Part shown: piece after piece, positions 1-7,670 of the stretch
Layout: the number at the start of each line of letters is the position of its first letter
Position numbering within the stretch: the stretch's first letter is position 1
From: an uncultured Rhodoferax sp.
Lineage (GTDB): Bacteria > Pseudomonadota > Gammaproteobacteria > Burkholderiales > Burkholderiaceae_C
Assembly (NCBI GenBank): GCA_936943465.1
Contig: CAKZJN010000352.1
Span: 1 to 32,863 of the forward strand
Length of the DNA stretch: 32,863 bases
Direction: 5' to 3'
Position numbers and translations under genes: made by a program
The notes under the pieces: model-generated
What the model saw: only the letters and a program-made list of their open reading frames with translations
What the model was told of the DNA's origin: nothing
The model's database searches: none

Positions 1-399
1 TTCGGACCGGACATTGGTGAGCGGGCCGAGCTTGTCCAGCGGCTGACCCTGGCCGTCGACCACCCGACCGAGCAGGCCGGCACCGACCGGCAGGTGGCGC
101 GAGCGGTCTTCGCTGCGCCGCCAGGGATGCGCCGGCACGCCCAGGGTCGGCGCCGTCACCGGGATTTCGCAGGGAAGCACCAGCGCGCCGCTGGACATGC
201 CGTGGATCTCGCCGGTGGGCATGAGATAGGCGCGGTCGCCAGTGAAGCCGACCACTTCGGCCGACACCGGCGGCTGGCCGGGCATGCGCACATCACACAG
301 GGAACCGACCGGTGCGCGGATGCCGGCGGCTTCGAGTACCAGGCCGGCCACCCGCACGAGACGACCCTGCGTGGCCAGCGGCACCGGCGCGGCAGCGGC
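1..399 (-). other. FliI-like (flagellar type III export ATPase) N-terminal segment fused to the helicase frame
   Basis: Translated in the helicase frame, this stretch has no helicase character and matches from memory the N-terminal beta-barrel domain of betaproteobacterial FliI. The cues, in the right order, are a GLVLEA strand, an EVVGF strand, LMPTGEIHG, a WRRSEDR..LPVG stretch, and GLLGRVVDGQGQPLDKLGPL. The Walker A of FliI would lie beyond the window edge. The usual FliI start and first ~15-20 residues are replaced by helicase sequence. The joint falls within the alanine-rich stretch FAAAAPVPL (bases ~379-402), which is compatible with either protein, so its exact position cannot be fixed from here. 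Confidence 0.75.
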
Positions 400-2550
400 A
401 AAACGCGCCAGCACGTCGCCATGGTGGTAGATGGCATCCAGCGCGTCGTGCGGCGGCAGGGTCGCAACCCAGGTCTGGTAGCGCAGCAGCGTGGCGCCGG
501 CGTCCCGCAGGGCGGGCACGGCCAGATCCGGGTGCTGCAGCAGCGCGAACCAGCTGACGCCTTCCTGTTCAGGCTGGCGGCGCAGCAGCGCCAGCGCCAC
601 CAGGTCGTCGTCGCTGCAGCCAAACAGCGGCGACTTGAGGGCCCGCGCCAGCGACAGGTCGTGCGCCGGCGACACCAGCACGTCCAGCAGCGCCACCACG
701 TCCTGCACTTCCGGGGCATCGGCCAGATCGTTTTTTTCCGGCTGCTGGGTGGCGATGTGGAGCTTGCGCAGCTCGTCCTGCATCACCGAAAGGCGGTCGC
801 GCTTGCGGGCCAGCACCATGATGTCCCGGGGCGCCAGCCCGTCCGCGATCCGCCCCGCCAGCCAGTGCGCCGCCTGGCGACATTCACGGGTGCGCAGGGT
901 TTCCTCGGGCAGCTCGCGCGGCGTGGTGAGGCTGTCGCGCCAATGCAGCCCGCCGGGCTCGGACACACCGTCCACGTCGTCGCTTACGTCCCGGCCGATT
1001 TGCGGCAGGGCCAGCACCGCGCCCGGCACCGGAGATTCGGTGGTGTGGGCGCGAAAGCCCTGGTAAGCGCCTTCGGCCTGCGCAGCTTCCATCACGTGGT
1101 TGACCACGGCGATCACGCCCTGCGCATTGCGCCGCGTGTGGTCGCAGCTCAGCAAGACACCATTCAGGCCGTCGCGCACAAAGGCCTGCGCCGCGCGGAA
1201 GACCTGCGGCTCGGCGCGGCGAAAGCGGTAAATGCTCTGTTTGGGGTCGCCCACGATGAAGACGCTGGGCGCCCCCGCCCCGCCGCCGGTGCCCGCATAG
1301 CCGCTGAGCCAGGCGTGCAGCGACTGCCATTGCAGCGGGTTGGTGTCCTGGAACTCGTCGATCAGCAGGTGGCGGATGCGCGCGTCCAGCCGCTCCTGCA
1401 CCCAGCCGCTGAGCACGTCGTCTGACAGCATGACCTGCGCGGCACGCTCCACATCGTTCATGTCCACCCAGCCGTGCTCGCGCTTGAGGTCGGCAAAGGC
1501 CGCCACCAGCCGGCGCACCAGCCGGGCCATGCGCTGCTGGTGCTGCCAGGCGGTGTGCTGGCGCCGGGCCAGGCACAGCGTCTGCAGCTCGGGCTCGGCC
1601 TCTTGCGCGGCGGGGAACTTCTGCAGGTTTTTGGTCAGGCGGTCTTCAGCGGCGACGAAGAAGGCCTTGCGCAGCAGGTCCAGCCGGGCGTCCAGATCGT
1701 CCAGCGCAAAGGCATCGACAACGGCGTCGGCGGCTTTTTGCGGCGTCTTGTTGCTCTCGGTGCCCAGTGCGCGCGCCCACGTCAGCCAGCGCTGGCGGGT
1801 TGCCTCATCCGCCAGCGCCTCGGCGGGCGTGGGCAGGCCGGCCAGCGCCGGGTACAGGGTGCCAAACGGCAGCACCGAGGCATCGACCACGCCTGCGGCA
1901 TCGGCCAGGCTGAACTCCACGCGCCGCGACAGCGCGGCTTCCAGGGCCTTGGCGGCCTGAAACCGCCCGTGCGCGGCGACCAGCGCCTCGAAGTCGGCCC
2001 GCGCCTCGGCGTCGGCGGCCACGGCCTCATGAAAGCGCCGCCAGACCAGGCCGACGGCTTCGGTGTCGTCTTCCAGCAGGTTGTACTGCGTGGGCAGACC
2101 CAGCGACTGCAGCACCGACAGCGGCGCGGTGCGCAGCAGCGCCCCGAACCAGCTGTGGAAGGTGCGGATCTGCACCGGCCGCCCCGCCTGCAGCACAGAT
2201 TGGTATAAATTTCGTAGCGCCTCATGACCATTTGACGCTGGGATGGGGTCAATTCCTCTTGCAATCAGCTCGTTCTGGAGCTGGGCGGGCGTGGCCTGGG
2301 CAAATTCGGTCAGCCAGGCGTCCAGACGGTGCCGCATTTCACCGGCCGCCTTGCGGGTGAAGGTGATGGCCAGAATTTCGTGCGGCAAGGCGCCGTCCAG
2401 CAGCGCGCGCAGGATGCGCGACACCAGCATCCAGGTCTTGCCCGCGCCAGCGCAGGCCTCCACCGCCACGCTGCGCCGCGGGTCGCAGGCAATGGCATAA
2501 AACGCCGCGCGGGAAACGCGCTGGCCGTTCAGTTCGTAGGCAAATGTCAT
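1..2550 (-). CDS. UvrD/AddA-like helicase N-terminal part, joined in frame to a FliI-like segment; partial at window edge
   Basis: Open from ATG 2550 to the window edge (850 residues). Residues 1-722 are a superfamily 1 UvrD/RecB-type helicase: Walker A ACAGAGKT at 32-39, DEAD-like box IDEFQDTN at 397-404, and VGDPKQS at 433-439. It should translocate on DNA and unwind it, paired with the nuclease encoded 70 bp upstream in an AddAB-like double-strand-break repair complex. The family is usually about 1,100 aa, but helicase similarity stops near residue 722 (base ~385). Residues ~723-850 instead read as the N-terminal domain of flagellar export ATPase FliI (for example GLVLEAAGI, AEVVGFTGD, LMPTGEIHG, LLGRVVDGQGQPLDKLGPL), with no stop or frame change. 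The helicase C-terminal third and the FliI start are both missing. The helicase call is firm; whether the joined gene exists in the organism is doubtful. Confidence 0.85.
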   Translation of the reverse strand, partial: MTFAYELNGQRVSRAAFYAIACDPRRSVAVEACAGAGKTWMLVSRILRALLDGALPHEILAITFTRKAAGEMRHRLDAWLTEFAQATPAQLQNELIARGIDPIPASNGHEALRNLYQSVLQAGRPVQIRTFHSWFGALLRTAPLSVLQSLGLPTQYNLLEDDTEAVGLVWRRFHEAVAADAEARADFEALVAAHGRFQAAKALEAALSRRVEFSLADAAGVVDASVLPFGTLYPALAGLPTPAEALADEATRQRWLTWARALGTESNKTPQKAADAVVDAFALDDLDARLDLLRKAFFVAAEDRLTKNLQKFPAAQEAEPELQTLCLARRQHTAWQHQQRMARLVRRLVAAFADLKREHGWVDMNDVERAAQVMLSDDVLSGWVQERLDARIRHLLIDEFQDTNPLQWQSLHAWLSGYAGTGGGAGAPSVFIVGDPKQSIYRFRRAEPQVFRAAQAFVRDGLNGVLLSCDHTRRNAQGVIAVVNHVMEAAQAEGAYQGFRAHTTESPVPGAVLALPQIGRDVSDDVDGVSEPGGLHWRDSLTTPRELPEETLRTRECRQAAHWLAGRIADGLAPRDIMVLARKRDRLSVMQDELRKLHIATQQPEKNDLADAPEVQDVVALLDVLVSPAHDLSLARALKSPLFGCSDDDLVALALLRRQPEQEGVSWFALLQHPDLAVPALRDAGATLLRYQTWVATLPPHDALDAIYHHGDVLARFAAAAPVPLATQGRLVRVAGLVLEAAGIRAPVGSLCDVRMPGQPPVSAEVVGFTGDRAYLMPTGEIHGMSSGALVLPCEIPVTAPTLGVPAHPWRRSEDRSRHLPVGAGLLGRVVDGQGQPLDKLGPLTNVRSE

Positions 2551-2620
2551 GTGGGCAATGTCAGGTTGAGACGTCGGGGGGGCTGGGCCGGGGCGCAAAG
2601 CCTTGTCGCGGGGGACCTCT

Positions 2621-5206
2621 TCACGCCCAGGAATCCTTGCGGCACAGGCCGCGTGCGGCGCAGTAGTCGCAGGCGGCGGCTTCGCCCAGGGCGGGCAGCG
2701 GAGTCCCTTCGGCGATGCGCGCCATGTCATGCAGCAGGCCTTCAACCAGCAGGTCCCGCACGGCTACCACGTCAGCTTGTTCGAATTCCTTGGTCCCGTC
2801 TTTCTCGCCGACGTTCACATAGGCGGCACGCAGCGTGTCATGGGGCAGCAGCGCGGCGTAGAAGGCCAGCTGGGTGTCTTCGGTGGATACGTCGATGCGG
2901 CGGCGGGTGGTGGCCTGATTTTCGGTCTTGTAGTCGATCACCAGGGCCGTGCCGTCCGGGCAGTGGTCGATCCGGTCGATGCGCCCCACCAGCGTGACGG
3001 CGCCCAGCGGCGTCTCGCAGGCCACTTCGCCCTGGTCGAACCGGGCGCCATCCGCCTCGAACCCGGCGAGCCAGACCAGGTAGCCGTCGCGCACGCGCGG
3101 CCAGGCGGCAGCAAATGGCAGAAATTCGCCCTCGGCCAGCGCCATGCTGCGCGTGACGGCGCTGGCGGCCGCATCCAGCCGGGCACGGCGCGACCCGGTG
3201 TCGGTTGCCGGATCGGCCTTCAAGCCGTCATGGAACTGCTTGAGCACGTCGTGCAGCCACTGACCGAAATCGCGCTTGTCCACGGCCGTGTCGAGTTCGT
3301 CCGCTTCCTTCAGGCCCAACTGGCGCAGGGCGAAGAAGCGGTAAGGGCAGTGCCGCAGGTCGTTGTAGGCGCTGGCGGACAGCTGCAGGACCGGCAAGGC
3401 CGCGCCCACGGGCTGGGGCCTTGCCACCGGCCGCGGCTGCACGGCGCGCTGCACGCGCGGGTCGCAGGCCAAATGGCCTGCCGCAGCGCTGCGGGCGTCC
3501 TTCCCGCTGGCTGCCGCATCGCGCTGAAACTGCAGGCGCAGCAGTTGCACCAGCGGGCTGGGCAGCAGCGGCTCCCCGCCTTCATCGCCTTCGCGCCACA
3601 ACAGGTCGGCCACAGGCGTCTGCAGCGCGTGCGTCCAGGCGGCCAGCACGGCGGAGGCCAGTGTCTCGCGGCTGGGCAGGCCCAGGGCTTCGCGCTGCGC
3701 GGGCGTCCACGGGCCGGACGGCTCGGGCGAGGCCTGCAGCCGCACCTCGTCACAGCCCGGCACCACCAACGCGGCAAACGGGCGCGCGAGCAGCTGGCTG
3801 AGCGGCAGGATCACCACCGGCTCCTCGCCCGGGTGGGCGGGCACGTGGCTGGCGGACTCCAGCACGGTGTCCACCCAGGCGGTGAACTCCGCCAGCGTCA
3901 AGCGCCGGGCTGCGCCGTTGAAGGTTTCCACTTCGGGCTGGGCGGCTTCGTCCAGCCGCAGCACGCTCAGCAGCTTCGCGCCCGCCGCGTCAGCCTCCAG
4001 CAGGGGCCACTGCCCACCGGCGAGCAGGAGTCCACGCAGGGCGGCCAGCCACAACGCCAGCGCGCGGGGTTTTGCGAGTCCGTCCCGCAAGGTGTCGAGG
4101 CTGCGGTGCCAGGCGGAAAATTCAGGATCGTCCCTGGCAGACAACGTGCCTGCGGACGGCCATTCACGCAGGCCGGCCCGCCGCAGCATCCGCTCCATCG
4201 CCAGCACCCGCACCGCAGGTTGGGCCGGACTGCACTTGAGCCAGTCCAGCACGGCATCGCTGGTGGCGTTCCAGGCACCCGCGCGCAGCGCGGCCATCAC
4301 CTGGGCGGCAGCGCGCGTGGTGGAGAGCTTCCAGCCGTTTTCATCCCGCACAGGCACCTGCTGCGCGTCCAGCATGGCCCGGATACGCCGCGTCAGGGCC
4401 CGGTCGATGGCGGCCAGCGCAACCGGTGTGCGGCCGGACTCGATATGGCGCAAGACGCAGGCCGCCGCGCGCTGGGCCTCGTCTTCGGCATCGCGTGCGC
4501 CATGCAATGCGATCGCCCCGCGCCGGGCGGGCTGCTCCAGGGCCACCTCGGCAAGCGCCACCTTGATGGCGCGCGCACCCCATAGCGCCTGGAGCGCACC
4601 GCTCAACGGCTCCGCCAGAAAGCCATCAAGCAGCACCACGCAGTCCAGCGTGTCAGCCACCCAGGGCTCGAACAGGACGTCGGTCGCGTAACAACTCGCT
4701 GTCGCCCAGACCAAGGCCAGCTGGGCCACCGCCGCTTCCAGTGCCATCACTTGGGCATCCAGCCCCACGGACACGACCGCCCGGGCGTCCTGGCCCCAAG
4801 CCTGCCGACGCGCGGGTGACAGCGCGCACGCCTGCGCCGCCAGTTGTCCGGCAGCCTCCACCAGCGCACTGGCCAGAAGATCACGGTGCGGCCCCAGGCC
4901 GGCGCGGTCCAGCAGGGTCTGTGCAGTCAGGATGTCCCGGGCAGCGTCAAAGGCCAGATCATCCGGACCCGGATTGAAGGCGCGCAGCCGGCGCGACCAG
5001 TTCTGCGTGGTCTCAAAATGCGGCGCAAATCCGTCAGGCCGGGTTTGCGCCCACAGCCTGGACGCCAGGGGCATGAGTTGCGCGTAGGGCAACACCACGA
5101 CGGTGCGCGCCGGGTGGGCGGCACGCGCGGTCAGGCTCAGCGCCACATCGTCCAGCAGGCGCGTCCAGACGGTCAAGGCCAAAGGCGGGAAATCGGGGGA
5201 GGTCAT
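2621..5206 (-). CDS. PD-(D/E)XK nuclease / AddB-like helicase-nuclease subunit
   Basis: 861 aa. The C-terminal third is a RecB/AddB-type PD-(D/E)XK nuclease: GRIDRID, then VIDYKTE with D758 and K760 as metal and catalytic residues. Four cysteines placed as in AddB iron-sulfur nucleases bracket it: C620 (RHCPYRFF) and C846-X2-C849-X5-C855 at the C-terminus. The N-terminal part resembles the inactivated helicase fold of AddB; I see no clean Walker A. The probable role is processing double-strand ends with the downstream helicase. I chose ATG 5206 (MTSPDFPPL) because the longer frame to 5311 would run into the divergent trxA start. Translation initiates about 100 bp from trxA, so the two promoters must share that gap. 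It is encoded upstream of the helicase, 70 bp apart, presumably one transcript. Confidence 0.8.
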   Translation of the reverse strand: MTSPDFPPLALTVWTRLLDDVALSLTARAAHPARTVVVLPYAQLMPLASRLWAQTRPDGFAPHFETTQNWSRRLRAFNPGPDDLAFDAARDILTAQTLLDRAGLGPHRDLLASALVEAAGQLAAQACALSPARRQAWGQDARAVVSVGLDAQVMALEAAVAQLALVWATASCYATDVLFEPWVADTLDCVVLLDGFLAEPLSGALQALWGARAIKVALAEVALEQPARRGAIALHGARDAEDEAQRAAACVLRHIESGRTPVALAAIDRALTRRIRAMLDAQQVPVRDENGWKLSTTRAAAQVMAALRAGAWNATSDAVLDWLKCSPAQPAVRVLAMERMLRRAGLREWPSAGTLSARDDPEFSAWHRSLDTLRDGLAKPRALALWLAALRGLLLAGGQWPLLEADAAGAKLLSVLRLDEAAQPEVETFNGAARRLTLAEFTAWVDTVLESASHVPAHPGEEPVVILPLSQLLARPFAALVVPGCDEVRLQASPEPSGPWTPAQREALGLPSRETLASAVLAAWTHALQTPVADLLWREGDEGGEPLLPSPLVQLLRLQFQRDAAASGKDARSAAAGHLACDPRVQRAVQPRPVARPQPVGAALPVLQLSASAYNDLRHCPYRFFALRQLGLKEADELDTAVDKRDFGQWLHDVLKQFHDGLKADPATDTGSRRARLDAAASAVTRSMALAEGEFLPFAAAWPRVRDGYLVWLAGFEADGARFDQGEVACETPLGAVTLVGRIDRIDHCPDGTALVIDYKTENQATTRRRIDVSTEDTQLAFYAALLPHDTLRAAYVNVGEKDGTKEFEQADVVAVRDLLVEGLLHDMARIAEGTPLPALGEAAACDYCAARGLCRKDSWA

Positions 5207-5304
5207 GTGGTCGCTGAGCCCGGGCGCGACCGACGGGTGGGTTTGGTTTCTGTCACAATGCCGCAACTTTAGCTGTATCCCCTCATCGTTCATAGGATGA
5301 CGCC

Positions 5305-5637
5305 ATGGCAAGCGACCTGATCAAACATATTTCCGACGCTACTTTTGAAGCCGAAGTGCTCAAATCCTCCAAGCCCGTGCTCGTGGACTACTGGGCCGAA
5401 TGGTGCGGTCCCTGCAAGATGATTGCGCCCATCCTGGACGAAGTGGCGACCGGTTACGAAGGCAAACTCCAGATTGCCAAGATGAACGTGGACGAGAACC
5501 GTGAAATTCCGGCCAAGTTCGGCATTCGCGGCATTCCCACCTTGATGGTGTTCAAGGATGGCCAGTTGGCGGCCACCAAGGTCGGTGCGATGAGCAAGGC
5601 GCAACTGACTGCATTCATCGACCAGCAACTGGCCTGA
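5305..5637 (+). CDS. trxA: thioredoxin 1
   Basis: 110 aa, normal thioredoxin length. It carries the redox motif WCGPCK at residues 33-38 (C34, C37) and the cis-proline loop GIPT with P78. It is the general cytoplasmic disulfide reductase, reduced by thioredoxin reductase. ATG 5305 follows AGGA at 5294-5297, and the first residues (ASDLIKHISDATFE) are typical for this family. It is divergent from the nuclease gene and lies directly upstream of rho; trxA-rho is a common order in proteobacteria. The 220-bp gap to rho holds its own promoter-like and hairpin sequences, so rho need not depend on trxA transcription. Confidence 0.97.
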   Translation: MASDLIKHISDATFEAEVLKSSKPVLVDYWAEWCGPCKMIAPILDEVATGYEGKLQIAKMNVDENREIPAKFGIRGIPTLMVFKDGQLAATKVGAMSKAQLTAFIDQQLA

Positions 5638-5700
5638 TCCAGCGGCCTGGAAGCATCGAACCTACTTGCTTCAGGCCGGTCCCGTTTTACTCTTTTTTCC

Positions 5701-5742
5701 TGTCATAATTAATTCCTGTCACTGACGCGCACTGCGCGTCAG
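5701..5742 (+). promoter_or_regulatory. trxA-rho intergenic: extended -10 and 9-bp hairpin in the rho leader
   Basis: TG-T-CATAAT at 5701-5709 fits an extended -10 element; I see no good -35. Just downstream, CTGACGCGC (5722-5730), ACT, GCGCGTCAG (5734-5742) form a perfect 9-bp stem with a 3-nt loop. No T-run follows it, so it is not a classical terminator. A structured rho leader is plausible because rho autoregulates through its leader in E. coli, but that is inference. Confidence 0.4.
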
Positions 5743-5857
5743 TTCGAGTTCCAGGTTCAGAACATTGAGGTCGGGTTTCCATCCCCGGTCCTCCCAAACC
5801 TCCCCCTGATTTGTCACAACGGCCCGGCATCCGGGCTGCATTCCCGCAGGACGTTCC

Positions 5858-7123
5858 ATGCACTTAAACGAACTCAAGGCACTCCATGTGTCTGAAGTCC
5901 TCAAGCAAGCTGAAGATCTCGAGATCGAAAACACCGGCCGCATGCGCAAGCAGGAGTTGATGTTTGCCATCATCAAGAAACGGGCGCGCGCTGGCGAGCA
6001 GGTGTTCGCCGATGGCGTGCTGGAAATCCTGCCGGACGGCTTCGGCTTCCTGCGCAGCCCGGACACCAGCTACACCGCCAGTACGGATGACATCTATATC
6101 TCGCCCAGTCAGGTACGACGCTTCAACCTGCACACGGGTGACATGATCGAAGGTGAAGTCCGCACGCCGAAGGACGGCGAGCGCTACTTTGCGCTGACCA
6201 AGCTGGACAAGGTCAACGACGGCCCGCCGGAGCAGAACAAGCACAAGGTCATGTTCGAGAACCTGACGCCGCTGTTCCCCAAAGAGCAGATGAAACTGGA
6301 GCGTGACAACTTCAAGGGCGAGGAAAACATCACCAGCCGGGTGATCGACATCATTGCGCCCATCGGACGCGGCCAGCGTGCGCTGATCGTCGCCCAACCC
6401 AAGTCGGGCAAGACGGTCATGATGCAGCACATCGCCCACGCCATCACGGCCAACTATCCGGACGTGCACCTGATGGTGCTGCTGGTGGACGAGCGCCCGG
6501 AAGAAGTGACAGAAATGCAGCGTACCGTCAGGGGCGAGGTGATTGCCTCGACCTTCGATGAGCCCGCCGCGCGCCACGTGCATGTGGCTGAAATGGTGAT
6601 CGAGCGTGCCAAGCGCCTGGTCGAGCTGAAAAAAGACGTGGTGATCCTGCTGGACTCCATCACCCGCCTGGCGCGCGCCTACAACAACGTCGTCCCCTCC
6701 TCCGGCAAGGTACTGACCGGTGGTGTGGATGCCAACGCGCTGCAGCGTCCGAAGCGCTTCTTCGGCGCCGCGCGCAACGTGGAAGAAGGCGGCTCGCTGA
6801 CCATCATCGCCACCGCGCTGGTCGATACCGGCAGCCGCATGGACGAAGTGATTTTTGAGGAGTTCAAGGGCACCGGCAACAGCGAAGTGCACCTGGACCG
6901 TCGCTTGTACGAGAAGCGCATTTTCCCGTCGATCCAGCTCAACCGCAGCGGCACGCGCCGCGAAGAGTTGCTGCTGCAACCCGAAATTCTGCAAAAAACC
7001 CGCATCCTGCGCCAATTCCTCTACAACATGGATGAAATCGAGTCCATGGAGATGGTTCTGAAGCAAATGCGCGCCACCAAGAACAACAGCGAATTCTTCG
7101 ACATGATGCGCCGGGGCGGCTGA
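5858..7123 (+). CDS. rho: transcription termination factor Rho
   Basis: 421 aa, the standard length. The N-terminal helical domain is followed by the RNA-binding cold-shock-like domain (DGFGFLRSPDTSY). The ATPase core has Walker A AQPKSGKT (residues 179-186), Walker B VVILLDSITRLARAYN, the Q-loop/R-loop stretch SGKVLTGGVDANAL, and the C-terminal RSGTRREELL segment. Rho is a ring-shaped hexameric RNA helicase that loads on untranslated C-rich RNA and releases RNA polymerase. ATG 5858 follows AGGA (5848-5851). Nothing is unusual in the sequence; it is followed by a GC-rich repeat-like element and then the rpmE promoter. Confidence 0.98.
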   Translation: MHLNELKALHVSEVLKQAEDLEIENTGRMRKQELMFAIIKKRARAGEQVFADGVLEILPDGFGFLRSPDTSYTASTDDIYISPSQVRRFNLHTGDMIEGEVRTPKDGERYFALTKLDKVNDGPPEQNKHKVMFENLTPLFPKEQMKLERDNFKGEENITSRVIDIIAPIGRGQRALIVAQPKSGKTVMMQHIAHAITANYPDVHLMVLLVDERPEEVTEMQRTVRGEVIASTFDEPAARHVHVAEMVIERAKRLVELKKDVVILLDSITRLARAYNNVVPSSGKVLTGGVDANALQRPKRFFGAARNVEEGGSLTIIATALVDTGSRMDEVIFEEFKGTGNSEVHLDRRLYEKRIFPSIQLNRSGTRREELLLQPEILQKTRILRQFLYNMDEIESMEMVLKQMRATKNNSEFFDMMRRGG

Positions 7124-7125
7124 AA

Positions 7126-7210
7126 CTAGCCCCCACGCTTCCCCACTGCGTGTGGGTCGCTGCCCCCCGAGGGGGCCCTCGCGCCTTGGGGCGGCCCGGC
7201 GGCGCTCGAG
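7126..7210 (+). repeat. GC-rich intergenic element with two hairpins (Comamonadaceae-type dispersed element)
   Basis: Directly after rho. It contains an imperfect stem CCCACGC / GCGTGTGGG (7132-7156) and a perfect stem GCCCCC-CGA-GGGGGC at 7162-7176, followed by GGCGGCCCGGCGGCGC. From memory, elements of the form CCCCCACGCT...CTGCCCCCCGAGGGGGC recur between genes throughout Comamonadaceae genomes. Only one copy is in this window, so repetition is not shown here. It could act as a rho 3' end or mRNA-stability element. Confidence 0.5.
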
Positions 7211-7217
7211 CGAGCGA

Positions 7218-7248
7218 TTTCAGCAAAGTGGTTGCTGTAGGTTATAAT
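7218..7248 (+). promoter_or_regulatory. rpmE promoter
   Basis: A perfect -10 hexamer TATAAT lies at 7243-7248, with a weak -35 candidate TTTCAG/TTCAGC at 7218-7224 (18-19 bp spacing). It is 68 bp upstream of the rpmE start codon and after the rho 3' element, so rpmE is probably transcribed independently. Confidence 0.6.
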
Positions 7249-7315
7249 CTAAGGCTTTACGCGATAAGTACCCTGGAATAGGCTGGGGCGGCTAGCGCAA
7301 CTGATGGAGAGAGAT

Positions 7316-7573
7316 ATGAAAGAAGGCATTCACCCCAACTACCGCGAAGTTTGCTTCCAGGACATGTCCAACGGATTCAAGTTCGTGACACGTTCTTGCG
7401 CCAACACCAAAGAAATGATCGACATGGAAGACGGCCGCAAGCTGCCTTTGTTCAAGCTGGATACCACCAGCGAATCGCATCCTTTCTACACCGGTACACA
7501 GAAGTCCGTGGACAACATGGGCGGCCGCGTTGAGAAGTTCCGTAACCGCTTCGGCAAGACCGCAGCCAAGTAA
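7316..7573 (+). CDS. rpmE: 50S ribosomal protein L31 type B
   Basis: 85 aa. Family cues are MKEGIHPNYREV at the start, FKFVTRSC, and LDTTSESHPFYTG in the middle. It lacks the paired-cysteine zinc motif of type A L31, so this is the zinc-independent (C-minus, type B, sometimes named rpmE2/ykgM) form. It is a peripheral large-subunit protein bridging 50S and 30S. I chose ATG 7316 rather than in-frame ATG 7304 because GGAGAGA at 7306-7312 is the evident ribosome binding site and MKEGIHP is the conserved start. It has its own promoter and a strong terminator, so it is a single-gene unit. Confidence 0.95.
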   Translation: MKEGIHPNYREVCFQDMSNGFKFVTRSCANTKEMIDMEDGRKLPLFKLDTTSESHPFYTGTQKSVDNMGGRVEKFRNRFGKTAAK

Positions 7574-7605
7574 TCCGGCGTCAGGCTCAGGCCTGATCCG
7601 CATTG

Positions 7606-7640
7606 AAAAAAGCAGCCCGGGTTTCCGTGCTGCTTTTTTT
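7606..7640 (+). terminator. intrinsic terminator of rpmE
   Basis: AAAAAAGCAGC (7606-7616) pairs with GCTGCTTTTTT (7629-7639), loop of 12 nt, ending in a run of seven T. It is a canonical rho-independent terminator 32 bp after the rpmE stop. A smaller stem, TCAGGC-TCAG-GCCTGA (7581-7596), precedes it. Confidence 0.88.
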
Positions 7641-7670
7641 CTGCCTCTTTCATAGTCATACTGCGCACCT

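Noticed and set aside
2603..4585. Long plus-strand open frame of 660 codons opposite the nuclease gene
   Set aside because: High-GC shadow frame: rich in Gln/Arg/His/Gly, no domain or start signal, and fully opposite a gene with nuclease motifs. The same holds for plus-strand frames at 94-1425, 1474-2208 and 30732-32549 and the minus-strand frame opposite rho (5864-7066).
5207..5304. Promoters in the nuclease-trxA divergent gap
   Set aside because: TTGGTT (5243-5248) and nearby A/T-rich hexamers are too far from consensus and spacing to call.
5207..5311. N-terminal extension of the nuclease up to 5311
   Set aside because: It would overlap the trxA start and its ribosome binding site, and the extra residues do not look like a folded segment; ATG 5206 is preferred.
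7581..7596. TCAGGC-TCAG-GCCTGA as a second rpmE terminator
   Set aside because: There is no T-run after it; the true terminator is the A/T-flanked stem 10 bp further on.
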